Assembly (NCBI RefSeq): GCF_902158555.1
Contig: NZ_CABGGS010000046.1
Location: forward strand, 124,001-188,000
Origin: Klebsiella spallanzanii
GTDB lineage: Bacteria; Pseudomonadota; Gammaproteobacteria; Enterobacterales; Enterobacteriaceae
Reading direction: 5' to 3'
DNA: 64,000 bases
Each line of letters begins with the position of its first letter. Position 1 is the stretch's first letter. The notes beneath the pieces were generated by a model. The model saw only the letters and a program-made list of their open reading frames with translations. It made no database searches and was not told where the DNA came from. Shown here piece by piece: positions 20,884-33,128 of this stretch. Both the position numbers and the translations under genes were made by a program.

Positions 20884-23124
20884 ATGGTTGCGGTAAGAAG
20901 TGCACATTTAAATAAAGCTGGTGAATTTGACCCGAAGAAATGGATCGCGAGTCTGGGAATTTCCAGCCAGCAGTCGTGTGAACGCTTAGCCGAAACCTGG
21001 GATTATTGTCGAGAGAAAACGCAGGGACACCCGCAGGCCGATCTGCTGCTGTGGCGCGGCGTGGAGATGGTCGAAATCCTCTCCATGTTGAGCATGGATA
21101 TCGACACGCTGCGTGCTGCAATGCTTTTCCCGCTGGCAGACGGTAACGTGGTGAGTGAAGATGTCATTCAGGAAAGCATGGGTAAGTCCGTGGTGGCTCT
21201 CATTCATGGCGTGCGGGATATGGCCGCTATCCGCCAGCTTAAAGCCACTCATACCGACTCCGTTTCCTCCGAGCAGGTAGACAACATTCGCCGCATGCTG
21301 CTGGCGATGGTCGATGATTTCCGCTGCGTGGTCATTAAGCTTGCTGAACGTATTGCCCATCTGCGTGAAGTGAAAGATGCGCCGGAAGATGAGCGCGTGC
21401 TGGCGGCGAAAGAATGTACCAATATCTACGCGCCTCTGGCTAATCGCCTGGGGATTGGCCAGCTTAAGTGGGAACTGGAAGATTACTGCTTCCGCTATCT
21501 GCACCCGGCGGAATACAAACGCATCGCCAGGCTGTTGCACGAGCGCCGTATCGACCGCGAACACTATATTGAAGAGTTCGTTGGCCACCTGCGGGCGGAA
21601 ATGAAGGCCGAAGGCGTTAAGGCCGAGGTCTACGGGCGACCAAAACATATTTACAGCATCTGGCGCAAAATGCAGAAAAAGCATCTCGCCTTTGACGAGC
21701 TGTTTGATGTGCGCGCGGTGCGCATTGTCGCCGAACGTCTGCAGGACTGCTATGCGGCGCTGGGGATAGTGCACACTCACTACCGCCATCTGCCGGATGA
21801 GTTTGATGATTATGTTGCGAATCCGAAGCCAAATGGCTACCAGTCGATTCATACCGTCGTGCTTGGCCCGAGCGGCAAAACGATTGAAATACAAATCCGT
21901 ACCCGCCAGATGCACGAAGATGCGGAACTGGGCGTAGCTGCTCACTGGAAGTACAAAGAGGGAGCCAGCGCGGGTGCCAGCGGCGCACGCGGATATGAGG
22001 ATCGTATCGCATGGCTGCGTAAACTGATTGCCTGGCAGGAAGAGATGGCCGATTCCGGCGAGATGCTGGATGAGGTGCGTAGTCAGGTCTTTGACGATCG
22101 GGTGTATGTTTTTACGCCGAAGGGCGATGTTGTCGATTTACCCGCAGGCTCGACGCCGCTTGATTTCGCCTACCATATTCACAGCGATGTCGGTCACCGC
22201 TGCATTGGGGCGAAAATCAGCGGGCGTATTGTGCCGTTTACCTATCAATTGCAGATGGGCGACCAGATTGAAATTATCACCCAGAAGCAGCCAAACCCAA
22301 GCCGCGACTGGCTGAACCCCAACCTGGGGTACGTCACCACCAGCCGCGGGCGTTCCAAAATTCATGCCTGGTTCCGCAAACAGGATCGTGACAAGAATAT
22401 TCTTGCCGGGCGGCAGATCCTTGACGACGAGCTGGAACATCTGGGAATTAGCCTGAAGGATGCGGAAAAGCATCTGCTGCCGCGCTACAACTTTAACGAG
22501 CAGGATGAACTACTGGCGGCGATTGGCGGTGGCGATATTCGCCTCAATCAGATGGTTAACTTCCTGCAGGCGCAGTTTAATAAGCCCAGCGCGGCGGAGC
22601 AGGATGCGGCGGCGCTGAAACAGCTGCAGCAGAAAACCTATACGCCGCAGAATAATCGCAGCAAAGATAATGGCCGGGTGGTGGTGGAAGGTGTTGGTAA
22701 TCTGATGCATCACATTGCGCGCTGCTGCCAGCCAATTCCCGGCGATGAGATTGTCGGCTTTATTACCCAGGGGCGCGGGATCTCGGTGCATCGTGCGGAC
22801 TGCGATCAGCTTGCAGAGCTGCAATCGCATGCGCCTGAGCGCATTGTTGACGCGGTATGGGGAGAGAGCTACTCGGCGGGTTACTCGCTGGTGGTGCGCG
22901 TTCAGGCGAACGATCGTAGCGGCTTGTTGCGCGATATCACCACCATTCTGGCTAATGAGAAGGTTAATGTACTGGGGGTTGCCAGCCGCAGTGATACTAA
23001 ACAGCAGATGGCAACTATCGATATGACCATTGAAATCTACAACCTGCAGGTGTTGGGCCGTGTGCTCGGTAAACTGAATCAGGTACCCGATGTGATCGAC
23101 GCCCGCCGTCTGCACGGCGGGTAA
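20884..23124 (+). CDS. relA: (p)ppGpp synthetase I
   Basis: The 746-residue ribosome-associated enzyme makes (p)ppGpp from GTP/GDP and ATP when uncharged tRNA enters the A site. Start at ATG 20884 with the ribosome site GGAGAGG. Order: inactive HD-like domain (about 1-200), synthetase domain with YGRPKHIYSIWRKM and HYRHLPDEFDDYVANPKPNGYQSIHT, TGS domain (VYVFTPKGDVVDLPAGSTPLDFAY), a zinc-finger/helical region with ARCCQPIPGDEI, and a C-terminal ACT domain. It ends at a strong terminator. mazEF, which follows relA in E. coli, is absent. Confidence 0.97.
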   Translation: MVAVRSAHLNKAGEFDPKKWIASLGISSQQSCERLAETWDYCREKTQGHPQADLLLWRGVEMVEILSMLSMDIDTLRAAMLFPLADGNVVSEDVIQESMGKSVVALIHGVRDMAAIRQLKATHTDSVSSEQVDNIRRMLLAMVDDFRCVVIKLAERIAHLREVKDAPEDERVLAAKECTNIYAPLANRLGIGQLKWELEDYCFRYLHPAEYKRIARLLHERRIDREHYIEEFVGHLRAEMKAEGVKAEVYGRPKHIYSIWRKMQKKHLAFDELFDVRAVRIVAERLQDCYAALGIVHTHYRHLPDEFDDYVANPKPNGYQSIHTVVLGPSGKTIEIQIRTRQMHEDAELGVAAHWKYKEGASAGASGARGYEDRIAWLRKLIAWQEEMADSGEMLDEVRSQVFDDRVYVFTPKGDVVDLPAGSTPLDFAYHIHSDVGHRCIGAKISGRIVPFTYQLQMGDQIEIITQKQPNPSRDWLNPNLGYVTTSRGRSKIHAWFRKQDRDKNILAGRQILDDELEHLGISLKDAEKHLLPRYNFNEQDELLAAIGGGDIRLNQMVNFLQAQFNKPSAAEQDAAALKQLQQKTYTPQNNRSKDNGRVVVEGVGNLMHHIARCCQPIPGDEIVGFITQGRGISVHRADCDQLAELQSHAPERIVDAVWGESYSAGYSLVVRVQANDRSGLLRDITTILANEKVNVLGVASRSDTKQQMATIDMTIEIYNLQVLGRVLGKLNQVPDVIDARRLHGG

Positions 23125-23147
23125 ATTCTCCTTTCTGTCACCAGAGA

Positions 23148-23182
23148 AACCGCCGCGCTGGGTTCCAGCGCGACGGTTTTTT
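23148..23182 (+). terminator. relA terminator
   Basis: AACCGCCGCGCTGG and CCAGCGCGACGGTT form a long stem with a 3-nt loop and a T-run that continues out of the stem. Confidence 0.9.
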
Positions 23183-23511
23183 ACATGTTCAACCGCAGTT
23201 ATTTTCGTACTGTAACAAAAAGTCCTGTTTTAACATTTCATCGTTCTCTTTTTTATATAAAATTTCGATCATTTATAAATAAATATACATTAATTAAATT
23301 GATGTGGTGAAAATTACCGCTCAATTGATCTTTGCGATGAATGAATTATAAATAAAAGATCTGCTGATATTATGTTAATTGTTTTAAATTGAGTTAAATC
23401 AATAAAACTATTTTATTACATTGTGACAACGTTTTTGCTGATGTATTTTCATTTGTATGAAATGACTAACACCAGTACACATCCAGAAATATTTATAAAA
23501 AGGAATGTCTT
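23183..23511 (+). promoter_or_regulatory. AT-rich region upstream of the fimbrial operon
   Basis: About 330 bp of very AT-rich DNA, in contrast to the GC-rich neighbours relA and mazG. It should hold the fimbrial promoter and is a likely H-NS target. I see no recombinase gene in the window and no obvious pair of inverted repeats for phase switching. The ribosome site AAAGGAATG precedes the pilin gene. Confidence 0.5.
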
Positions 23512-24051
23512 ATGAAAAAGTCAATGATTGCGGCTATTGTCCTGTCATCCCTGTTTTCTGCGCAATATGCTCTGGCCGCTGATACCGAAGAGGGTACATT
23601 ACAAATTAACGGCGTTGTTTTACCAACGACTTGTAAATTTACTGATGGTAACTCCAGTGCAACCATTACTATGGCTCCGGTAGGTAAGGCACAATTAGCC
23701 GGATTAGCTTCAGCAGGGCAAACCTATACTGGATATTCAAATGACGCCGATGCTCCGTTAAAGCTGAAATGTGAAGCAAATAAAACGCCGACCATTTCTT
23801 TCGTGACCACCGGATTTGATAGCAATTATCCAACGATTACCACCGCGACGGGGGCGGCAAGCGGAGTGGGCTATAAGCTGACGCTGAATGGAACTCCGGT
23901 GATTCCACGAGAGGGTTTTGCATTAGTGCCTAATGCTTCTGGAGAATATGACCTTAACTTCTCCGCGCAATATGCGATTACCACGGCGCCGGGTAATATT
24001 CAGGCCGGTGACGTCCACTCTACTGTTGTTATGCAGGTTAACACCGATTAA
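23512..24051 (+). CDS. Major fimbrial subunit (chaperone-usher pilin)
   Basis: The 179-residue product has a signal peptide (about 1-23, cleavage after ALA) and a single pilin domain. An N-terminal donor strand-like segment (EEGTLQINGVVLP) is followed by the first disulfide Cys in TTCKFTDG, with the second in LKLKCEANK. It should be exported by Sec, held by the chaperone encoded next and polymerised through the usher. It is the first gene of a four-gene operon and is followed by a strong hairpin. I do not recognise a named fimbrial type. Confidence 0.85.
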   Translation: MKKSMIAAIVLSSLFSAQYALAADTEEGTLQINGVVLPTTCKFTDGNSSATITMAPVGKAQLAGLASAGQTYTGYSNDADAPLKLKCEANKTPTISFVTTGFDSNYPTITTATGAASGVGYKLTLNGTPVIPREGFALVPNASGEYDLNFSAQYAITTAPGNIQAGDVHSTVVMQVNTD

Positions 24052-24054
24052 AAT

Positions 24055-24086
24055 AAATAGCCGACGGCGCTGTCCGTCGGCTATTT
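24055..24086 (+). terminator. Intercistronic hairpin after the pilin gene
   Basis: AAATAGCCGACGG and CCGTCGGCTATTT form a 13-bp perfect stem with a 6-nt loop. The T-run is poor (CTATTTCCCC). It probably gives partial termination or stabilises the pilin message, so more pilin than chaperone and usher is made. Confidence 0.7.
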
Positions 24087-24105
24087 CCCCCAACGGGATT
24101 TCGCC

Positions 24106-24789
24106 ATGAAACGTCTAATAGTATTATTACTGGCAAGTATGGTAATGCCTGCCTGGGGTGGCATTATTATTTATGGCACTCGGGTTATTTATCCCGCACA
24201 AAAAAAGGATATTACGGTTCAGCTTTTAAATGACGATTCTCGTAGTTCATTGGTGCAGGCATGGATTGATGATGGCGATATCAGTATCCCGCCTGAAAAG
24301 ATTAAAGTGCCCTTTATGCTAACGCCTCCGGTTGTCCGGGTGGCTGGCGGCGCTGGACAACAGCTGAAAATCAAAGGACTGCCCAACCATCTGCCGACCG
24401 ATCGGGAAAGCCTGTTCTATCTTAACGTGCTTGATATACCGCCAAACTCAGCGGACGGCAACAAGGATAATAATCGCATTAAATTTGCGATGCAAAATCG
24501 AATTAAATTCATTTATCGCCCACAGGGGATTAGCGGAGTAGATAAAAAAGCCTTTTCCCGCATAAAGCTGAAAGTGACTACTGGTGGTATAAATGTCAAA
24601 AACGAGACAGCCAACTGGATAGTTATTCCTGCCATTGAAAATAGCGGAAAAGTAAATAATAAAACGTTATTGCTGGCTCCGCGTGCTGAACAATTAGTTG
24701 CCGTGAAAAATTATGCCAGCCGCTATACCGTAACGCTGATTGACGATCATGGAAATTATTTGAGTGAGAAAATTGATGTAATAAAATAG
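24106..24789 (+). CDS. Periplasmic fimbrial chaperone (PapD family)
   Basis: The 227-residue product has a signal peptide (about 1-18, MKRLIVLLLASMVMPAWG) and two immunoglobulin-like domains. The subunit-anchoring Arg lies in YGTRVIYPAQKKDITVQL, and the family signature LFYLNVLDIPP is near residue 105. The F1-G1 loop is short (FGS type). It should cap pilin subunits by donor-strand complementation in the periplasm. It lies between pilin and usher in the operon, 8 bp before the first possible usher ATG. Confidence 0.9.
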   Translation: MKRLIVLLLASMVMPAWGGIIIYGTRVIYPAQKKDITVQLLNDDSRSSLVQAWIDDGDISIPPEKIKVPFMLTPPVVRVAGGAGQQLKIKGLPNHLPTDRESLFYLNVLDIPPNSADGNKDNNRIKFAMQNRIKFIYRPQGISGVDKKAFSRIKLKVTTGGINVKNETANWIVIPAIENSGKVNNKTLLLAPRAEQLVAVKNYASRYTVTLIDDHGNYLSEKIDVIK

Positions 24790-24803
24790 CTCAAGGAATG
24801 ATT

Positions 24804-27287
24804 ATGTTGAAGATAAATGTCCTCGCTATGGCTATTCTTATCGCACTTGCAGTCGGACCGGCTAATGCTGAGAAAGAAAGTTATGACACCAATTTTATGG
24901 TCGGTGGATTTAACGGCGAAAAGGTTGATGAGTTCTGGTTTGATGACAGTAAACCTTTACCTGGTGATTATGAACTGGATATTTACTTAAACGATAACTT
25001 TCGTGGCCGCTATGATATTCATATTAAAGAGGATGTGGATGCAACCTGCTTATCCCTGGCACAAATAGAGGCGATGGGGATTATTACTAAAAATATCCCG
25101 ACTGATAAGCGAAAAGATTGCTTACCGTTAAGTACAGCGGTGCAGGGGGGGGCGGTCCATTATGATATTGCTCAGTTCAACCTTTTTCTTAGCGTACCGC
25201 AAATCTATGTCCGCGAATATGAGGCTGGCTATATGCCGCCGGAAAGTTGGGACCGGGGAGTTAACGCGCTGTTTACTTCCTATTATGCCAGCCAGTATTA
25301 CAGCGATTATAAAAATGGCGGCTACAGTAAGAACAGTTACCTTAATTTCAACAGCGGGCTGAATGTATTGGGCTGGCAACTGCGGGCGACGACCAGCTTT
25401 ACCCAGGTCAATGACGGAGGCGGGCAGTGGCATAGCAATACGGTATATCTGGAGCGCGGGATTGCGGATGTGCTCGGCACGTTTCGGGCGGGGGATATGT
25501 ATACCTCCTCAGATATGTTTGATTCGCTACGTTTTCGCGGCGTACGCTGGTTTCGTGATATGCAGATGCTCCCGGATTCACAACAAAATTTTACCCCGAT
25601 AGTGCGCGGTATTGCGCAGAGTAATGCCCTGGTCACCGTTGAGCAGAATGGATTTGTTGTTTATCAGAAAGAAGTTCCGCCCGGTCCTTTTGCGATTCAG
25701 GATTTGTATTTGTCCGGCGGCGGAGCCGATCTTGACGTTACGGTAAAAGAAGCTGATGGCTCAACCAGCCATTATCTGGTCCCGTACTCTTCCGTGCCGA
25801 ATATGATGCAGCCAGGGGTGGCGAAGTATGACTTTGTTGCCGGTCGCAGCCATGTTGAAGGTGCCAGTAATCAGGCTGATTTTTTACAAGCCAGCTATCA
25901 GTACGGTTTGAATAACTTGCTGACCTTGTACGGCGGGGTGATGGCAGGTGAGCGCTACCATTCTGAAGTCGTTGGAACAGGGTGGAATACGCCGATTGGC
26001 GCAGTGTCCTTTGATGCCACCTTTTCCCACAGTAAGCAGGACAATGGTGATGTGTTTGATGGTCAGAGCTACCAAATCGCCTGGAATAAATATATGCAGG
26101 CTACTGGTACCCATTTTTCTCTGGCGGCCTGGCGTTACTCTTCGCGAGGTTTCCGTACGTTTAATGACTATATCTGGGCGAATAATAAGCAGGATTACCG
26201 TCGTGATAACAACGATATCTATGATATTGGCGATTATTACTCTGAGGATTTTGGCCGTAAAAACAGTTTTTCGGTCAACATCAGCCAGACGCTGCCGGAT
26301 ACCTGGGGATCTCTGGCGCTGAGCGGCCTATGGCGCGATTACTGGCAGCGCAGCGGTACGGGTAAAGATTATCAGTTTAGCTATAGCAATAGCTGGCGGC
26401 AGATAAGCTATACGCTTTCGGCCAGCCGTACGCAGAATGATGATGGTAATAATGACAATCGTATAAATCTGTTTTTCTCAATTCCATTCACGTGGGGCGA
26501 TGGCATTACAACACCGCATCGCCATTTATCATTAACAAATTCAACGACCTTTGATGGTGGTTATCAATCAAACAATACCAGCCTCAGCGGGATTGTCGGC
26601 AACCGCGATCAGTTCAGCTACGGCGTTAATTTTAGCCAGCAACGGCAGGGAAACGAGACGGCAATCGGCGGCAACCTGGGATGGCATACGCCATTTACCA
26701 CGCTTAATGGCAGCCTTAGCCAGTCGAATAAATATAATCAGGCCAGCGCTAGTTTGCAGGGTGGGATCGTTGCCTGGTCAGGTGGGCTTGAGCTGAGTAA
26801 CCAGCTTTCCGATACCTTTGCAATTGTCCGCGCGCCTGGATTAAAAGGCGCAGCGGTGCAGGGGCATCGGTATCTGACCACCGATAATCAGGGTAAAGCG
26901 ATATACAGCGGCTTAACGCCTTACCGTGAAAACTCGCTGACGCTTGATCTTTCGCACATCGAGAGCGATGTGGCGTTGTTGGGTAACCGGCGTTCACTGG
27001 CGCCTTATCGCGGCGCGGTCGTACTGACGGAGTTTGAAACGGATATTCGTAAGCCATGGTATTTGCATGCAGAGCAGGCTAACGGCGATCCGCTGCCTTT
27101 TGGCCACGAAGTGGCTAATGACGCTGGGGAATATATTGGCCTGGTAGGTCAGGGGAGTCTGCTGTTTATACGCGCGAATGAATTTCCGTCGCAGATTCGG
27201 GTTGAGCTGGACAAAGCGCAGCAGCAGTTTTGCACCATCGCTCTTGAGAAGCATCTGGAAGATGGCCGTGTTTATATCTGCCGATAA
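24804..27287 (+). CDS. Fimbrial outer-membrane usher
   Basis: The protein of about 827 residues is the outer-membrane pore that assembles and secretes the fimbria. I prefer ATG 24804 over 24798 because the AAGGA site at 24793 is then 6 nt away. Order: signal peptide (to about residue 24), usher N-terminal domain with FNGEKVDEFWFDDSKPLPGDYELDIYLN, beta-barrel with the plug domain and the GxxRGxAQSNALVTVEQNG usher signature near residue 265, and C-terminal domains ending in Cys-rich FCTIALEKHLEDGRVYICR. It is intact. Confidence 0.92.
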   Translation: MLKINVLAMAILIALAVGPANAEKESYDTNFMVGGFNGEKVDEFWFDDSKPLPGDYELDIYLNDNFRGRYDIHIKEDVDATCLSLAQIEAMGIITKNIPTDKRKDCLPLSTAVQGGAVHYDIAQFNLFLSVPQIYVREYEAGYMPPESWDRGVNALFTSYYASQYYSDYKNGGYSKNSYLNFNSGLNVLGWQLRATTSFTQVNDGGGQWHSNTVYLERGIADVLGTFRAGDMYTSSDMFDSLRFRGVRWFRDMQMLPDSQQNFTPIVRGIAQSNALVTVEQNGFVVYQKEVPPGPFAIQDLYLSGGGADLDVTVKEADGSTSHYLVPYSSVPNMMQPGVAKYDFVAGRSHVEGASNQADFLQASYQYGLNNLLTLYGGVMAGERYHSEVVGTGWNTPIGAVSFDATFSHSKQDNGDVFDGQSYQIAWNKYMQATGTHFSLAAWRYSSRGFRTFNDYIWANNKQDYRRDNNDIYDIGDYYSEDFGRKNSFSVNISQTLPDTWGSLALSGLWRDYWQRSGTGKDYQFSYSNSWRQISYTLSASRTQNDDGNNDNRINLFFSIPFTWGDGITTPHRHLSLTNSTTFDGGYQSNNTSLSGIVGNRDQFSYGVNFSQQRQGNETAIGGNLGWHTPFTTLNGSLSQSNKYNQASASLQGGIVAWSGGLELSNQLSDTFAIVRAPGLKGAAVQGHRYLTTDNQGKAIYSGLTPYRENSLTLDLSHIESDVALLGNRRSLAPYRGAVVLTEFETDIRKPWYLHAEQANGDPLPFGHEVANDAGEYIGLVGQGSLLFIRANEFPSQIRVELDKAQQQFCTIALEKHLEDGRVYICR

Positions 27288-27299
27288 GAGGGTAAGGAA

Positions 27300-28322
27300 A
27301 TGATGAGATGCTTAAGCGCCATACTCGGCAGCACTCTGCTTTTATTTTCGGGGATGTCTTTTGCTACCTGTAATTCGCCTGCTGCGCAAACCAGACATTT
27401 CACGATTAATGCCGATGGTTCTACGACGCAGACGGTGATTCAGACTAACTTTTCCGGACTGTCGTGCACCAACAATACGACGGTTAATTACCCTAATTTT
27501 AGTGATGTAGTGATTGGGTTTTACGACGGTGAGGAGAAATTTAAACTCAAATTTACCTGGCAAAGCAATCCCACGACTCTGTCATCATCCAGTAGCGCTA
27601 TTAATATCGGCTTCTCGGTTTCGGCAAGCCGGGAGACGGGAACTGCTACCTACACCAGTAGCGGTAATACCGTGACGATACCGGGAGCCATGCTGGCCTC
27701 AACGGCCTCTAATTCGGATTACAATAGCGCCTGGACCGCCTTTTTCTGGTGTGCAATTAACCCTGCGCGTTGGGGGACCTGCCGCGAAGCGTTTATGCAG
27801 GCGTTATACAAAGCCGGCGGCACGTTTTCCGCCGATTTAGTCGTGACCTACAACCGCATTGCTACGACCTGTAAACCAGAAAATCTACAGCTTGATTTAC
27901 CGGCGATCCCCATCGGGAAGATCCGCACCTACGGCGTGGTTAACGAAGGTAGCGCCGCAGGTAATATTACCCTGAACTGCAACGTTAGCCAGACGAATCA
28001 AAAAGCGAACCGCACGGCGATTGTCTATCTGAAAAGCAGCTCCTTACTGGCCAGCGATCCTTCGGTACTGCAGGCCAGCGCCAATAATGGCGTCGGGTTT
28101 ATTCTGGAAAACGGTTCGGGGCAGCGTATCGTGCTCGCTCGTGCCGGAGATACCGTCGATGATACGGTGAGTAAATTAGCGACCATTCCGAAGAATATGG
28201 AAAAGAATCTGGCGGCGACGCTGCAAATTCCTCTCCGGGCGAAGTATTTTGTTTTCGATCCCGACAAGAGTCGCTCGGGGTCGCTTTCCGCCACGGCAAC
28301 GATTGTTGTAGAACATCAATGA
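27300..28322 (+). CDS. Fimbrial tip adhesin
   Basis: The 340-residue product has a signal peptide (about 1-22, cleavage after SFA). It appears to be two-domain: an N-terminal lectin-like region with no clear relative (about 23-190) and a C-terminal pilin domain from about residue 195 (CKPENLQLDLPAIPIGKIRTYG ... ITLNCNVSQ), ending ATIVVEHQ. That layout is typical of FimH-like tip adhesins. Two start codons (27300 and 27303) are possible. It is the last gene of the fimbrial operon and is followed by a terminator. The receptor is unknown. Confidence 0.82.
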   Translation: MMRCLSAILGSTLLLFSGMSFATCNSPAAQTRHFTINADGSTTQTVIQTNFSGLSCTNNTTVNYPNFSDVVIGFYDGEEKFKLKFTWQSNPTTLSSSSSAINIGFSVSASRETGTATYTSSGNTVTIPGAMLASTASNSDYNSAWTAFFWCAINPARWGTCREAFMQALYKAGGTFSADLVVTYNRIATTCKPENLQLDLPAIPIGKIRTYGVVNEGSAAGNITLNCNVSQTNQKANRTAIVYLKSSSLLASDPSVLQASANNGVGFILENGSGQRIVLARAGDTVDDTVSKLATIPKNMEKNLAATLQIPLRAKYFVFDPDKSRSGSLSATATIVVEHQ

Positions 28323-28341
28323 CAGGGTTGGCATAGCAGGT

Positions 28342-28377
28342 AAAAAAGCGCGGGTGCAATTTCGCCTGCGTTTTTTT
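28342..28377. terminator. Fimbrial operon terminator
   Basis: CGCGGGTG and CGCCTGCG pair (with two G-T pairs) around a short loop. The stem is flanked by six A on the left and seven T on the right, so it can work in either direction. Confidence 0.8.
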
Positions 28378-28429
28378 ATCATGGCTTCCGTTGCTTTCCT
28401 TTCCTATGCTGTGAGCAGGACGTTCATTG

Positions 28430-28762
28430 ATGAACCTGAGCTTTAGCTTTTTCGTTCTTTATATTCTCTCTTCCCTGACGCTGATCGCCGTGCAAATTTG
28501 GCTGTTTTTTATCGTTTATTCGCCAGCCGGGTCATTGATTTCTCATCTGATTTGCCGCGCTGGAAATGCCATCGCGATATTTGTTCAGCTTTGCCTGGTG
28601 GTCAAAGGAGAGTTTCCTTTCAGGATCCTCTCGTCGCAAATCCGCTATATTGACGACCTGGTACGTATGCTGGCGTTGGTGTTTGTCGTGCTGCACGGCG
28701 TAGTTTATGTTTTTCTGATATACGGCGGCTTGCCGAAACCCAGGCGCGAATGGCGCGACTGA
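28430..28762 (+). CDS. Small membrane protein, unknown function
   Basis: A 110-residue hydrophobic protein with three likely membrane segments (about residues 4-28, 37-55 and 76-98) and a basic C-terminal tail (PKPRREWRD). The ribosome site AGGA at 28417-28420 suits either ATG 28430 or the TTG three bases earlier. It lies between the fimbrial terminator and mazG in the same direction. I recognise no family. The good ribosome site and membrane topology support a real gene, but chance is not excluded. Confidence 0.55.
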   Translation: MNLSFSFFVLYILSSLTLIAVQIWLFFIVYSPAGSLISHLICRAGNAIAIFVQLCLVVKGEFPFRILSSQIRYIDDLVRMLALVFVVLHGVVYVFLIYGGLPKPRREWRD

Positions 28763-28784
28763 TACGATGAAGAGTTTGTGACGA

Positions 28785-29591
28785 ATGAAGACGATAGAAA
28801 ACCATGAAATGACAAGGCTGCTCGGCATTATGCGGCGCCTGCGCGACCCGGAAAACGGCTGTCCGTGGGACAAAGAGCAAACTTTTGCCACCATTGCCCC
28901 CTATACCCTCGAAGAAACCTATGAAGTGCTTGACGCTATTTCCCGCGAAGATTTTGACGATCTGCGCGGTGAGTTAGGCGACCTGCTGTTCCAGGTAGTC
29001 TTCTATGCGCAGATGGCGCAGGAAGAAGGCCGCTTTAATTTCAACGATATCTGCGCTGCCATCAGCGACAAGCTGGAGCGCCGTCACCCGCATATATTCG
29101 GCGATGCATCCGCCGGTAATAGCAGCGAAGTACTGGCGCGTTGGGAACAAATTAAGAGCGCGGAGAGAGCCGAAAAGTCTCAGCATTCTGCGCTTGACGA
29201 CATTCCACATAGCCTGCCTGCGCTGATGCGTGCGCATAAAATCCAACGACGCTGCTCGGCGGTAGGCTTCGACTGGACCTCTCTGGGGCCGGTGCTGGAT
29301 AAAGTGCACGAAGAGATAGATGAAGTGATGCACGAAGCTCAGCAGGCCGTGGTGGATGAAGCTAAACTGGAGGAGGAAGTGGGTGATTTACTCTTTGCGA
29401 CGGTTAATTTATCCCGCCATTTAGGAGTGAAAGCCGAAGTTGCGCTACAAAAAGCCAACCTGAAGTTTGAGCGCCGATTCCGCGAGGTTGAGCGTATTGT
29501 CGCCGCGCGCGGCCTGGAAATGACCGGCGTTGACCTTGATACCATGGAGCAGGTGTGGCAGGAAGTAAAACGCCAGGAAACTGATCTCTAA
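28785..29591 (+). CDS. mazG: Nucleoside triphosphate pyrophosphohydrolase MazG
   Basis: The 268-residue all-alpha NTP pyrophosphatase has two MazG domains. The first contains LRDPENGCPWDKEQTFATIAPYTLEETYEVLDAI and the ExxE/ExxD metal site in LRGELGDLLFQVVFYAQMA; the second contains EEIDEVMHEAQQAVVDEAKLEEEVGDLLFATVNL. E. coli MazG limits (p)ppGpp effects and cleans up non-canonical NTPs. The N-terminus (MKTIENHEMTRLLGIM) is a few residues longer than in E. coli; an internal ATG at 28809 is the alternative start. mazEF is missing upstream. Confidence 0.94.
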   Translation: MKTIENHEMTRLLGIMRRLRDPENGCPWDKEQTFATIAPYTLEETYEVLDAISREDFDDLRGELGDLLFQVVFYAQMAQEEGRFNFNDICAAISDKLERRHPHIFGDASAGNSSEVLARWEQIKSAERAEKSQHSALDDIPHSLPALMRAHKIQRRCSAVGFDWTSLGPVLDKVHEEIDEVMHEAQQAVVDEAKLEEEVGDLLFATVNLSRHLGVKAEVALQKANLKFERRFREVERIVAARGLEMTGVDLDTMEQVWQEVKRQETDL

Positions 29592-29803
29592 AGAGTTTTC
29601 GTGATCAAGCGCTATTTGTGTGATTTTTTAAATAACAAGCGCTTGATTTACGTCAAAAACATTTCGCCAAAAGCGGCTATTTTCTCACTCCCCGCGTTTG
29701 TGTGGGCCTGATGAAAAGGAGGGATAATGAAAGTTTGTGGCGTCAGTCATGATCGGGTATACTGCTTTCCCGTCCTGGTTATTCCATCGTCTTTTAAACC
29801 TAA

Positions 29804-32835
<3,032 letters not shown>

Positions 32836-32858
32836 GCCTGAACTTTCGTTCTGATATC

Positions 32859-32883
32859 AAAACCCGCTTCGGCGGGTTTTTTT
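32859..32883 (+). terminator. eno terminator
   Basis: AACCCGC and GCGGGTT pair around a short loop and are followed by seven T. Confidence 0.95.
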
Positions 32884-33029
32884 GTGGCTTCTGTTTATTG
32901 ATAATCTGTCGCATACGTTGTGTTGTGTATGTCTATGGGTAGAAATTTTTAACAGTGGAGTAGAAATCACACTAATTTGGTAGAATTCAAGAAAGAATAG
33001 TTAGCTTACTTTTTATGATTTAAAATCAA

Positions 33030-33128
33030 CTGGTTAGATGTTCTTTAATAATGCGTATTTGTAATGATTACGTTGGTAGAATGTTGTTATGAGAAAAAGT
33101 TTTTTATAAACATATAGATATGTTTAGA
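33030..33128 (+). promoter_or_regulatory. Leader of CRISPR array 1
   Basis: AT-rich sequence directly before the first repeat. It lines up at the same spacing with the leader after cas2 (63002-63099): GTTCTTTAATAA about 85 bp before the repeat, GTTGGTAGA then TGTT in the middle, and ATAGATATGTTTAG directly at the repeat. The shared sequence sets array direction (left to right) and suggests both arrays can be transcribed and gain spacers. The rest of the eno-array gap (32884-33029) shows nothing I recognise. Confidence 0.8.

Noticed and set aside
20986-21945. 319-codon open frame antisense to relA
   Set aside because: Lies fully inside relA, which is certain; composition is that of a reverse-strand shadow.
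23183-23511. Invertible (phase-variable) fimbrial promoter
   Set aside because: I found no inverted repeats of suitable length on both sides and no fim-type recombinase gene in the window.
23125-28784. mazEF toxin-antitoxin genes after relA
   Set aside because: Looked for because of E. coli gene order; no frame resembling MazE or MazF is present between relA and mazG.
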